Part shown: piece by piece, positions 8,665 through 19,088 of the stretch
How the letters are laid out: every line of letters begins with the position of its first letter
How positions within the stretch are numbered: position 1 is the stretch's first letter
Source: Pseudomonas siliginis
GTDB lineage: Bacteria; Pseudomonadota; Gammaproteobacteria; Pseudomonadales; Pseudomonadaceae
Reading direction: 5' to 3'
Assembly (NCBI RefSeq): GCF_019145195.1
Contig: NZ_JAHSTW010000001.1
Coordinates: 744,001 to 808,000 of the forward strand
DNA: 64,000 nt
Notes under the pieces: model-generated
The model's database searches: none
What the model was told of the DNA's origin: nothing
The model's input: only the letters and a program-made list of their open reading frames with translations
Translations under genes and position numbers: made by a program

Positions 8665-8697
8665 ATTTGCACCCTTGTAACTAGTGCATTTGCACCC
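8665..8697. promoter_or_regulatory. Direct repeats ATTTGCACCC upstream of the DUF1652 gene
   Basis: ATTTGCACCC occurs at 8665-8674 and 8688-8697, 23 bases apart. The interval contains an inverted TGCA pair (TGCACC ... AGTGCA). The site is just after the stop of the LuxR-type regulator and about 105-140 bases ahead of the DUF1652 start, so it may be an operator for that gene. Confidence 0.3.
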
Positions 8698-8698
8698 C

Positions 8699-10195
8699 TC
8701 AACGCTGGCCCTTGGTGCCCCACTCTCCCGAAAACAAACCGCGCTCCCGAGCCCAGACGATCGCCTCGCTGCGGCTATGCACATCGATTTTCGAGTACAC
8801 AGTGGCAACATGATTGCGCACGGTGTTGGGCGCCAGTTTCAACCGCGCGGCGATCTCCTTGTCCGCCAGTCCTTCACAGATCAAGCCGAGCACATCGCGC
8901 TCACGTGCCGTCAGGTCAGTGAACGAGGCACTTGGCAGCTGCGGCGAGTTGATCTTCTTCACGTTGGCCAGCTTCTCGATCAACGTTCGGCTGAACCACG
9001 ACGCATCCTTCATCACCTCTTCGATCGCCGCGACCAGCTCAAGCTCAGTGCGCTTGCGCTCGGTCATGTCCATCAACACCAGCAGATAGCAGGACGTGTC
9101 GTGAATGTTCACCGTGTCGGCCGAGACCGCACACTCCAGCAACTCCTCGTCCTTCTTGCGCACCGGCACATCGACCCGATCGACCCGACCGTTCTTCGCC
9201 AACGCCGACAATAACCGGGTGCGCGCGCCGTCATCGTGGATGAAGCTCAATTGCGTCACGGTTTTGCCGAGTACGTCATCGCTGTCATAGGCCAGGGTAT
9301 CGAGGAACGCCTGATTGACGTCGATAACCTCCTGCTTTTCCGCGGTGCAGATCAGAATCGGCACCGGCGTCAGACGAAAAGCCTTGGCAAAGCGCTCCTC
9401 GCTCTGACGCAAGGCAACTTCCACCCGGCGCCGAGGCTCCATGTCGACGAAGGAGAACAGCATGCAATTCTCGTCATTGAGCAGCAACGGCTGACCGGCA
9501 ACGATCACCTGTTTACTGCCACCGTCCGGAAGGCGCAGTTCCGCCTGCATCTGCGGAATGGTCGCGACATCGCGCAAGCGCTGAACGGCCAGATCGCGCT
9601 GATCGGCCTGTTCGAAAATATCGATTTCATACGCCGAGGTGCCGATCACCTGATCGCGGGTATAGCCGGTCATTTCCAGAAAGCCCGGGTTGACCTTGAT
9701 GTAGCGCAAATCGCTGAGACGACAGATCACTGCCGGCGCGGGGTTGGCGTTGAAGGTTTTTTCGAAACGCTGCTCGGCGTTGGCCCAGTCGGTAACGTCG
9801 CTCATGATCAGCACCAGCGACTCGGGCTGGCCGACGCGGTCGGTCAGCACCATGCTGCGCACGCTGTGCACCCAGACCCGCTCCGGGTCGTCCACGGACG
9901 AGACTTCGATCAGCACATCATTGAACGCCTCGCAGCGGGCGACGCGGCTGATCGGGTAGTTGTCCGACGGCAAGACATGATTGTTGCGATAGCGAAGCGT
10001 AAAGCGTTTGGCGTACTCGTCGGCGTTGCTGCCCAGATCACCGATGGTGCTGACACCGTGCATGGTCAGCGCCGCTTCGTTGGCCCAGAGAATGCTTTTG
10101 TCGAGTTCCAGCAGAATCACCCCGTCCGACAGCCCGGCGATGATCTGCTGCAACTGGCGACGGTTGGTTTCGGTGGTCAGGACTTCCTGGCTCAT
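8699..10195 (-). CDS. PAS-domain LuxR-family transcriptional regulator
   Basis: A 498-residue cytoplasmic sensor-regulator with three PAS domains and a DNA-binding domain. PAS 1 spans roughly residues 12-110. PAS 2 spans about 143-245 and contains NANPAPAVICRLSDLRYIKV. PAS 3 spans about 265-375 and contains LTPVPILICTAEKQEVIDVN. The C-terminal LuxR helix-turn-helix (about 425-490) reads LTARERDVLGLICEGLADKE followed by VRNHVATVYSKIDVHSRSEA. There is no receiver domain and no membrane segment. The ligand or redox signal sensed by the PAS domains is unknown. The ATG at 10195 has GGAG 7 bases upstream. No partner kinase is adjacent. Confidence 0.88.
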   Translation of the reverse strand: MSQEVLTTETNRRQLQQIIAGLSDGVILLELDKSILWANEAALTMHGVSTIGDLGSNADEYAKRFTLRYRNNHVLPSDNYPISRVARCEAFNDVLIEVSSVDDPERVWVHSVRSMVLTDRVGQPESLVLIMSDVTDWANAEQRFEKTFNANPAPAVICRLSDLRYIKVNPGFLEMTGYTRDQVIGTSAYEIDIFEQADQRDLAVQRLRDVATIPQMQAELRLPDGGSKQVIVAGQPLLLNDENCMLFSFVDMEPRRRVEVALRQSEERFAKAFRLTPVPILICTAEKQEVIDVNQAFLDTLAYDSDDVLGKTVTQLSFIHDDGARTRLLSALAKNGRVDRVDVPVRKKDEELLECAVSADTVNIHDTSCYLLVLMDMTERKRTELELVAAIEEVMKDASWFSRTLIEKLANVKKINSPQLPSASFTDLTARERDVLGLICEGLADKEIAARLKLAPNTVRNHVATVYSKIDVHSRSEAIVWARERGLFSGEWGTKGQR

Positions 10196-10283
10196 TGGAT
10201 CTCCACACTGTGATGCGGCTAGGTGAAGAGTACGACCGCAGCGGCTCGGGATCGTGCCACGGCCTCAAAATCGCCAGAAAACA

Positions 10284-10378
10284 CCTGTGCGAGCGAGCCT
10301 GCTCGCGAAAGCGCTGGCTCAGATAGACCATTCGGTGACTGACCCGGCGCATTCGCGAGCAGGCTCGCTCCCACAGGT
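10284..10378. repeat. REP pair (REPIN), class 1
   Basis: Inverted copies at about 10284-10313 and 10350-10378. The left copy reads GTGCGAGCGAGCC, one base off the common form. Confidence 0.9.
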
Positions 10379-10396
10379 TTACTGGGTGTGTTTACC

Positions 10397-11680
10397 TTAG
10401 GCGGCACGCTCGCTGGCCGCCACGATCGCCGAAGCCGCGAGCATCGCCCTTAGCAACACCGCGCACCCCGCCGCCAGATCATCCGGCGCTGCATTTTCGA
10501 TTTCGTTGTGGCTGATCCCACCCTCGCATGGCACAAAAATCATTCCCGCCGGGCCTAACTCGGCGAGGAAAATCGCGTCATGCCCGGCGCCACTGACAAT
10601 GTCCATGTGCGACAGACCCAGCCCTTTCGCGGCACCGCGCACCGCCTCCACGCAGCCCTTTTCGAAGTACAGCGGCGGGAAGTCGGCGGTCGGGGTCAGT
10701 TCGTAGGTGAGGCCGTGCTCTTCGCAGGTCGCCTCGATCACTTGTTTCACTTCGGCAATCATCGAATCCAGCCGCGCCGGCTCCAGATGCCGGAAGTCGA
10801 GGGTCATGCGCACTTCGCCGGGGATCACGTTGCGCGAGCCGGGATAGGCTTGCAGGCAGCCGACCGTGCCGCAGGCGTGAGGCTGATGGCCGAGGGCGGC
10901 GCGGTTGACGGCGCCGACGATCACCGAGGCACCGACCAGGGCGTCCTTGCGCAGGTGCATCGGCGTCGGACCGGCGTGGGCTTCGACGCCGCGCAATTTC
11001 AGGTCGAACCACTTCTGCCCGAGCGCGCCGAGTACCACGCCGATGGTTTTCTCTTCATCTTCAAGGATCGGGCCTTGCTCGATGTGCGCTTCGAAATAGG
11101 CGCCGACCGCGTGCCCGCTGACCTTGCGCGGGCCGGCGTAGCCGATCGCATTCAGTGCTTCGCCGACCGTGACGCCGTCGGCATCGACCTTGGCGAGGGT
11201 TTCTTCGAGGGTGAATTTCTCGGCGAAGACCCCGGAGCCCATCATGCACGGGGCGAAGCGTGAGCCCTCTTCGTTAGTCCAGACCACCACTTCCAGCGGC
11301 GCTTCGGTTTCCACGCCGAGGTCGTTGAGGGTGCGCAGCACTTCGACGCCGGCGAGCACGCCGAAGCAGCCGTCGAACTTGCCACCGGTGGGTTGAGTGT
11401 CGATGTGGCTGCCGGTCATCACCGGCGGCAGGTTCGGGTTGCGCCCGGCACGCCGGGCGAAAATGTTGCCGACGGCATCGACCGTGACGTTGCAACCGGC
11501 GTCCTTGCACCACTGCACGAACAGGTCGCGCGCCTGGCGGTCGAGGTCGGTCAGGGCCAGGCGACAGACGCCGCCCTTGACAGTGGCACCGAGTTTCGCC
11601 AGTTCCATGAGCGAGGCCCAGAGGCGATCGCGGTTGATGTGCTGATGGGTGGATTGCAGAACGTCTACGGCTGCGTTCAT
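10397..11680 (-). CDS. Zn-dependent N-carbamoyl amino acid amidohydrolase (beta-ureidopropionase type)
   Basis: A 427-residue M20-fold hydrolase that removes the carbamoyl group from an N-carbamoyl amino acid, giving amine, CO2 and ammonia. Metal ligands fit the family: His92 in GSHIDTQPTGG, Asp103 in KFDGCFG, Glu137/138 in NEEGSRF, and a late His in GAGHDAIFL. From its neighbours (dihydropyrimidinase, PreT/PreA, NCS1 permease) the substrate is most likely N-carbamoyl-beta-alanine, so this would be the last step of reductive pyrimidine breakdown. Allantoate or L-carbamoylase activity is the alternative. The ATG at 11680 has GAGGAG about 7 bases upstream; the longer ORF start has none. Confidence 0.88.
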   Translation of the reverse strand: MNAAVDVLQSTHQHINRDRLWASLMELAKLGATVKGGVCRLALTDLDRQARDLFVQWCKDAGCNVTVDAVGNIFARRAGRNPNLPPVMTGSHIDTQPTGGKFDGCFGVLAGVEVLRTLNDLGVETEAPLEVVVWTNEEGSRFAPCMMGSGVFAEKFTLEETLAKVDADGVTVGEALNAIGYAGPRKVSGHAVGAYFEAHIEQGPILEDEEKTIGVVLGALGQKWFDLKLRGVEAHAGPTPMHLRKDALVGASVIVGAVNRAALGHQPHACGTVGCLQAYPGSRNVIPGEVRMTLDFRHLEPARLDSMIAEVKQVIEATCEEHGLTYELTPTADFPPLYFEKGCVEAVRGAAKGLGLSHMDIVSGAGHDAIFLAELGPAGMIFVPCEGGISHNEIENAAPDDLAAGCAVLLRAMLAASAIVAASERAA

Positions 11681-11760
11681 GGGGATCTCCTCAATGCTGA
11701 TGCCGATAGTGCCCATGCTCTGCGTGGGCATTCATCCATGGACGCTCTGCGTCCGCTGTT

Positions 11761-11807
11761 GGGACGCGGAGCGTCCCGGGCTGCGTTCCCACGCAGAGCG
11801 TGGGAAC
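11761..11807. repeat. Two adjacent hairpins, GGGACGC and GTTCCCACGC types
   Basis: GGGACGC-GGA-GCGTCCC (11761-11777) is followed by GTTCCCACGC-AGA-GCGTGGGAAC (11785-11807). The second matches the palindrome at 1435-1469. They lie in the 235-base gap between the amidohydrolase and the NCS1 permease, together with a class 1 REP pair. Confidence 0.75.
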
Positions 11808-11837
11808 GATCAGTTTCGGCGGTGTATGGAGCATCGC

Positions 11838-11906
11838 ATTCGCGAGCAGGCTCGCTCCCACAGTGAGAATGCATTTCCAATGTGGGAGCGAGCCTGCTCG
11901 CGAAAA
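11838..11906. repeat. REP pair (REPIN), class 1
   Basis: Two near-identical inverted REP copies with about 17 bases between them, immediately past the 3' end of the NCS1 permease gene. Confidence 0.92.
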
Positions 11907-11915
11907 GGCCCTTGC

Positions 11916-13400
11916 TCACACCGCTGTTTTCACGGCAGAAGGCTGCGCCCGCATCACGCACAACCCGTAATAAATAATCCCGCCCAACGCCGAGCCGGTG
12001 AACCAGCCATAGCTGTAGAACCAGCTGAAGACGTCGCTGCCCAGCGACAGCAAGGTCAGCGCCACCGGCACGCCAAAGGCGAGAAAACCGGCCCAGTTCC
12101 ACGCCGGATACACGTCATCGCGGTACAGCCCGGCGAGGTCCAGTCGCTGTTTCTTGATCAGGAAATAATCCACCACCATGATTCCAGCGATCGGCCCCAG
12201 CAGGCTCGAGTAGCCCAGCAGCCAGTTTGAGTACACGGTTTCGAGGCTGATGTCGGAAACGATCAAGCCAAGCTTTTTCAGCAGTTCATGGCCCATCAGC
12301 ACCAGCCCGACCAGACCGGTGAGTAACACCGCTTTGGTGCGGTTGATCACCTTCGGCGCGATGTTCTGGAAGTCATTGGTTGGCGAGACGATATTGGCGG
12401 CGGTGTTGGTCGACAGTGTGGCAACGATGATCAGCGCCATGGCCACAGCGACCCACACCGGGCTCTGGATATGGCCGATCAGCGTGACCGGATCGGACAC
12501 GGTGACACCGACCAGTTTCACCGATGCGGCGGTCATCACCACGCCCAGCGCAGCGAACAGGAACATGGTCAGCGGCAGGCCGAAAATCTGCCCGAGGATC
12601 TGATCCTTCTGGCTCTTGGCGTAGCGACTGAAGTCGGGAATGTTCAGCGACAGCGTGGCCCAGAACCCGACCATCGCCGTCAGCCCTGCCGCGAAATAAC
12701 TGACCACGCTGGCGCCTTCCGGACGCTTGGGCGGGATCGCCAGCAATTCAGTCATCGACACATTGGGCATCGCCCACACCAGCAGGCCGATGCCCACCGC
12801 CACCAACAACGGCGCCGACAAGGTTTCCAGCCATTTGATCGACTCGGCGCCGCGAATCACCACCCACAGATTCAGCGCCCAGAACACCATGAAACCGATC
12901 ACCTCGCCGGTGCCGCCGAGGGATTTCCAGCCCTCGAACACCGAGCCGAGGAACAGGTGAATCGCCAGTCCGCCGAACATGGTCTGGATGCCGAACCAGC
13001 CACACGCCACCAACGCGCGGATCAGGCACGGCACGTTGGAACCGAGAATGCCGAACGACGAGCGCAGCAGCACCGGAAACGGAATGCCGTACTTGGTGCC
13101 GGGGAAGGCATTGAGGGTCAGTGGAATCAACACGATGACGTTGGCAAACAGAATCGCCAACAGCGCTTCGCCGACGCTCAAGCCGAAATAGGCGGTGAGC
13201 ACGCCGCCGAGGGTGTAGGTCGGCACGCAAATCGACATGCCGACCCACAGCGCGGTGATGTGCCATTTGTTCCAGGTGCGTTCGCGCACCTTGGTCGGTG
13301 CCATGTCGTGGTTGTAGCGGGGACTGTCGAGGACATCACTGCCCGCTTCGAGCTCGTACAAGCCGTCGCGCTCGGTCACTTGTGATCTGGTCTGTTGCAT
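11916..13400 (-). CDS. NCS1 family nucleobase:cation symporter
   Basis: A 494-residue inner-membrane permease with about 12 hydrophobic segments. The N-terminus carries the family signature SPRYNHDMAPTKVRERTWNK, then WHITALWVGMSICVPTYTLG. NCS1 proteins import uracil, thymine, allantoin, hydantoins or cytosine with a cation. Next to a pyrimidine reduction pathway, uracil or thymine (or dihydropyrimidines/hydantoins) is the likely cargo. The ATG at 13400 has GGAG 7 bases ahead. It runs in the same direction as the amidohydrolase gene and diverges from the dihydropyrimidinase gene across a 624-base regulatory region. Confidence 0.9.
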   Translation of the reverse strand: MQQTRSQVTERDGLYELEAGSDVLDSPRYNHDMAPTKVRERTWNKWHITALWVGMSICVPTYTLGGVLTAYFGLSVGEALLAILFANVIVLIPLTLNAFPGTKYGIPFPVLLRSSFGILGSNVPCLIRALVACGWFGIQTMFGGLAIHLFLGSVFEGWKSLGGTGEVIGFMVFWALNLWVVIRGAESIKWLETLSAPLLVAVGIGLLVWAMPNVSMTELLAIPPKRPEGASVVSYFAAGLTAMVGFWATLSLNIPDFSRYAKSQKDQILGQIFGLPLTMFLFAALGVVMTAASVKLVGVTVSDPVTLIGHIQSPVWVAVAMALIIVATLSTNTAANIVSPTNDFQNIAPKVINRTKAVLLTGLVGLVLMGHELLKKLGLIVSDISLETVYSNWLLGYSSLLGPIAGIMVVDYFLIKKQRLDLAGLYRDDVYPAWNWAGFLAFGVPVALTLLSLGSDVFSWFYSYGWFTGSALGGIIYYGLCVMRAQPSAVKTAV

Positions 13401-15464
<2,064 letters not shown>

Positions 15465-15480
15465 CAGCCAGGCCTTCGGC

Positions 15481-15552
15481 CTTCGCGAGCAGGCTCGCTC
15501 CCACAGGTGAGCGCATAGCAAATGTGGGAGCGAGCCTGCTCGCGAAGAGGCC
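15481..15552. repeat. REP pair (REPIN), class 1, inside the pyrimidine operon
   Basis: Two inverted REP copies sit in the 155 bases between dihydropyrimidinase and preT, genes of one pathway on one strand. It may act as an mRNA stability or partial termination element between them. Confidence 0.9.
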
Positions 15553-15619
15553 CTCCCTGACGCCATAAAACCACTGCCCACCAGAGGCAGCACCTCAATT
15601 AGCCATGAGGCCATAAACT

Positions 15620-16987
15620 GTGATCGAGACCCTGAACCACCTTCCCCACCCGCACGAAAGCGCGGCCGCCCTCGCCGGCCATTTCACTGATCTGGCGCCG
15701 CCGCTCAATTCACGGCAAGCGCATCTGGAAGCCTCGCGCTGCCTGTATTGCTACGACGCGCCTTGCGTCAATGCGTGCCCCAGCGAAATCGATATCCCGT
15801 CGTTCATCCGCAACATCCATCAGGACAACGTCCAAGGCGCGGCGCAGAAAATCCTGTCGGCAAACATCCTGGGCGGCAGTTGCGCGCGGGTCTGTCCGAC
15901 GGAAATTCTTTGCCAGCAGGCCTGCGTGCGCAACAACGCGCAGGAGTGCGCGCCGGTGCTGATTGGTCTGCTGCAACGTTATGCCGTGGACAATGCGCAT
16001 TTCACTGAACACCCGTTCCAGCGCGCCCCGGCCACGGGCAAACGTATCGCCGTGGTCGGCGCCGGGCCGGCCGGCTTGTCCTGCGCCCATCGCAGCGCGA
16101 TGCACGGGCATGACGTGGTGATTTTCGAAGCGCGGGAAAAGGCCGGCGGGCTCAACGAGTACGGCATCGCCAAGTACAAACTGGTCGACGATTACGCGCA
16201 GAAGGAGCTGGACTTCCTTCTGCAGATTGGCGGGATAGAAATCCGCCACGGCCAGAAACTCGGTGCAAATCTTACTCTCAGCGAACTGCATCAGCAGTTT
16301 GACGCGGTATTCCTCGGCCTCGGCCTGAATGCCAGCAAGCAACTCGGTCTGGCCCACGAAGACGCGCCGGGCCTGCTCGCCGCCACCGACTACATCCGCG
16401 AACTGCGCCAGGCCGATGACCTCACGCAGTTGCCCTTGGCCGAACGCTGCATCGTTCTCGGCGCTGGCAACACCGCGATCGACATGGCCGTGCAGATGGC
16501 CCGCCTCGGCGCGCGCGACGTCAATCTGGTGTATCGCCGTGGTGCGGCAGACATGGGCGCCACCCACCATGAGCAGGACATCGCCAAAGCCAATCAGGTG
16601 CGATTGCTGACCTGGGCGCAGCCGGAGCAAGTGTTGCTCGATGATCAGGGCCGTGTGCGCGGCATGCGTTTCGCCCGCACCGATCTGGTTGAAGGGCGTC
16701 TGCAAACCACCGGAGAAACCTTTGAGCTGGCTGCCGATGCGATCTTCAAAGCGATCGGCCAGAGCTTCGATGACAACGCCCTCAGCGATCCGCTGGCGCG
16801 CGAACTCAAGCGTCAGGGCGAACGCATCGCGGTCGATGAACACCTGCGCACCAGCGTCCCCGGCGTGTATGCCGGCGGCGACTGCACCAGCCTCGATCAG
16901 GACCTCACCGTGCAAGCGGTGCAGCACGGCAAACGCGCCGCCGAGGCGATCAACGCTCAACTGATGCTCAACGTGGAGGCTGCGTAA
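15620..16987 (+). CDS. preT: NAD-dependent dihydropyrimidine dehydrogenase subunit PreT
   Basis: The 455-residue flavin/iron-sulfur subunit that takes electrons from NADH for uracil reduction by PreA. Near the N-terminus are two cysteine clusters, CLYCYDAPCVNACP and CARVCPTEILCQQAC, for 4Fe-4S centres. An FAD loop GAGPAGL follows near residue 148, an NAD(P) loop GAGNTA near 289, and GGDCT close to the end. The start is GTG at 15620 with a TGAGG element about 9 bases ahead; the nearby ATG at 15605 runs straight into a stop. The stop TAA abuts the ATG of preA with no spacer. Confidence 0.92.
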   Translation: MIETLNHLPHPHESAAALAGHFTDLAPPLNSRQAHLEASRCLYCYDAPCVNACPSEIDIPSFIRNIHQDNVQGAAQKILSANILGGSCARVCPTEILCQQACVRNNAQECAPVLIGLLQRYAVDNAHFTEHPFQRAPATGKRIAVVGAGPAGLSCAHRSAMHGHDVVIFEAREKAGGLNEYGIAKYKLVDDYAQKELDFLLQIGGIEIRHGQKLGANLTLSELHQQFDAVFLGLGLNASKQLGLAHEDAPGLLAATDYIRELRQADDLTQLPLAERCIVLGAGNTAIDMAVQMARLGARDVNLVYRRGAADMGATHHEQDIAKANQVRLLTWAQPEQVLLDDQGRVRGMRFARTDLVEGRLQTTGETFELAADAIFKAIGQSFDDNALSDPLARELKRQGERIAVDEHLRTSVPGVYAGGDCTSLDQDLTVQAVQHGKRAAEAINAQLMLNVEAA

Positions 16988-18262
16988 ATGGCCGATCTCT
17001 CGATAGTCTTCGCCGGTATCAAAGCGCCCAACCCGTTCTGGCTGGCCTCCGCGCCACCCACCGACAAGGCCTACAACGTGGTCCGCGCCTTCGAAGCGGG
17101 CTGGGGTGGCGTGGTCTGGAAAACCCTGGGTGAGGATCCGGCGGCGGTCAACGTTTCCTCGCGTTATTCGGCGCATTACGGTGCCAATCGCGAAGTGCTG
17201 GGCATCAACAACATCGAACTGATCACCGACCGTTCACTGGAAATCAACCTGCGCGAAATCACTCAGGTGAAGAAGGATTGGCCGGATCGCGCGCTGATCG
17301 TGTCGCTGATGGTGCCGTGTGTCGAGGAGTCGTGGAAACACATCCTGCCGCTGGTCGAGGCCACTGGCGCCGACGGCATCGAGCTGAATTTCGGCTGCCC
17401 CCACGGCATGCCCGAACGCGGCATGGGCGCAGCGGTCGGCCAGGTGCCGGAGTACGTCGAGCAGGTGACCCGCTGGTGCAAGACGTACTGCTCGCTGCCG
17501 GTGATCGTCAAACTCACCCCGAACATCACCGACATCCGCGTCGCTGCCCGGGCGGCGCATCGTGGTGGCGCCGATGCGGTGTCGCTGATCAACACGATCA
17601 ACTCGATCACCAGCGTCGACCTGGACCATATGGTCGCCCTGCCCACCGTCGGCAGTAAAAGCACCCACGGCGGCTATTGCGGTTCGGCGGTCAAGCCGAT
17701 TGCGCTGAACATGGTCGCGGAAATTGCCCGTGATCCGCAGACCCAGGGCTTGCCGATCTGCGGCATTGGCGGCATCGGCAGCTGGCGCGACGCAGCGGAG
17801 TTCATGGCGCTGGGCAGCGGCGCGGTGCAGGTGTGCACGGCGGCGATGCTGCATGGTTTCCGCATTGTCGAAGAGATGAAGGATGGCCTGTCGCGGTGGA
17901 TGGACAGCCAGGGCTACGCCAATATCGCCGAGTTCTCCGGGCGCGCCGTGGGCAATACCACCGATTGGAAATACCTCGATATCAACTACCAAGTGATCGC
18001 GAAGATCGACCAGGAGGCGTGCATTGGTTGCGGGCGTTGCCACATCGCTTGTGAGGACACCTCACACCAGGCGATCGGCAGTCTGAAACAGGCCGACGGT
18101 ACGCATAAATATGAAGTGATCGATGAGGAATGTGTGGGCTGCAACCTGTGCCAGATCACCTGCCCCGTGGCCGACTGCATCGAGATGGTACCGATGGAAA
18201 CGGGCAAGCCGTTTCTGGACTGGAATCATGATCCGCGCAACCCCTACCACGTCAGTGTCTGA
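16988..18262 (+). CDS. preA: NAD-dependent dihydropyrimidine dehydrogenase subunit PreA
   Basis: The 424-residue catalytic subunit that reduces uracil or thymine to the 5,6-dihydro form. The first about 310 residues form the FMN-binding barrel related to dihydroorotate dehydrogenase (NPFWLASAPPTDK at the N-terminus, ELNFGCPHGMPERGMG near 135). The C-terminal region is a two-cluster ferredoxin: CIGCGRCHIAC and CVGCNLCQITCPVADC. Its ATG directly follows the preT stop, so translation is coupled and the two proteins should form a complex. A REP pair follows the gene. Confidence 0.95.
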   Translation: MADLSIVFAGIKAPNPFWLASAPPTDKAYNVVRAFEAGWGGVVWKTLGEDPAAVNVSSRYSAHYGANREVLGINNIELITDRSLEINLREITQVKKDWPDRALIVSLMVPCVEESWKHILPLVEATGADGIELNFGCPHGMPERGMGAAVGQVPEYVEQVTRWCKTYCSLPVIVKLTPNITDIRVAARAAHRGGADAVSLINTINSITSVDLDHMVALPTVGSKSTHGGYCGSAVKPIALNMVAEIARDPQTQGLPICGIGGIGSWRDAAEFMALGSGAVQVCTAAMLHGFRIVEEMKDGLSRWMDSQGYANIAEFSGRAVGNTTDWKYLDINYQVIAKIDQEACIGCGRCHIACEDTSHQAIGSLKQADGTHKYEVIDEECVGCNLCQITCPVADCIEMVPMETGKPFLDWNHDPRNPYHVSV

Positions 18263-18286
18263 GGTCAGCAGCGTCTGATCCGGCGC

Positions 18287-18358
18287 CTTCGCGAGCAGGC
18301 TCGCTCCCACAGTTGGAATGCGTTTTCCTGTGGGAGCGAGCCTGCTCGCGAAGAGGCC
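18287..18358. repeat. REP pair (REPIN), class 1
   Basis: Inverted REP copies between the convergent preA and tetR-type genes, with about 20 bases between them. Confidence 0.92.
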
Positions 18359-18377
18359 AATCCGGCCACTACAGGGT

Positions 18378-18998
18378 TCAAGGCTCCAGCCCGATCCCGC
18401 GCAAAATCACCCCCGTCACGGTCTGCACCGCCCGCTCGAACTGCATATCCGACAACGGCTGATGATCATTCAGAATATTCACCTGATGATCAAAGTCGGC
18501 GTAGTGCTGCGTCGACGCCCAGATCATGTACAGCAACCCCGACGGCTCCACCGGCAGGATCCGCTTGTCCTCGACCCACTGGCGAATCTTCGCTTCCTTC
18601 ATCTTCGCCCAGTCATACAGGCTCGCATCCAGCGCCTCGCCCAGGGTCGGCGCGCCGTGGATGATCTCGTTGGCCCAGACTTTCGAGCCATAGGGCCGGC
18701 TGCGTGAATGATTCATCTTGGCGCGGATGTAACTGCTCAGCACCACGCGCGGGTCGTCGAACATCTCGAAGCACAGCGCGTCCTGCTTCCACACTTCCAG
18801 CAGATCGAACAGCACCGCGCTGTACAGCTCGCTTTTGGTGCTGAAGTAGTAATGCAGATTGGAACGCGGCAACTGCACTTCGGCAGCGATGTCCGCCATG
18901 GCGGTGCTGCCGAAGCCTTTCTCGGCGAAAACCTTTTCCGCCGCCAGCAGGATTTTCTCGACGTTACTGCGGCGAATCTCGATCTTGTGATTGCCCAT
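18378..18998 (-). CDS. TetR/AcrR family regulator, RutR-like
   Basis: A 206-residue repressor-type protein. The N-terminal helix-turn-helix (about residues 12-55) includes ADIAAEVQLPRSNLHYYFST. The C-terminal domain contains MIWASTQHYADFDHQV, which closely resembles the corresponding stretch of E. coli RutR, the uracil-sensing regulator, as I remember it. With the pyrimidine genes beside it, it is the likely pathway regulator responding to a pyrimidine. The ATG at 18998 has GGGAG 6-7 bases upstream; the 29-residue upstream extension lacks support. Ligand and operator are inferred. Confidence 0.88.
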   Translation of the reverse strand: MGNHKIEIRRSNVEKILLAAEKVFAEKGFGSTAMADIAAEVQLPRSNLHYYFSTKSELYSAVLFDLLEVWKQDALCFEMFDDPRVVLSSYIRAKMNHSRSRPYGSKVWANEIIHGAPTLGEALDASLYDWAKMKEAKIRQWVEDKRILPVEPSGLLYMIWASTQHYADFDHQVNILNDHQPLSDMQFERAVQTVTGVILRGIGLEP

Positions 18999-19088
18999 GT
19001 GGGCTCCCTGACAACAGCGTTGCGCAAGACTAGCATCCGCTCTGATCCGGGCGCGACCGCCGCCAGTAAAACTTCGCAGGTACAAGCG

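Noticed and set aside
9236..10213. 325-residue rightward ORF
   Set aside because: Antisense to the PAS-LuxR regulator gene, with no domain of its own.
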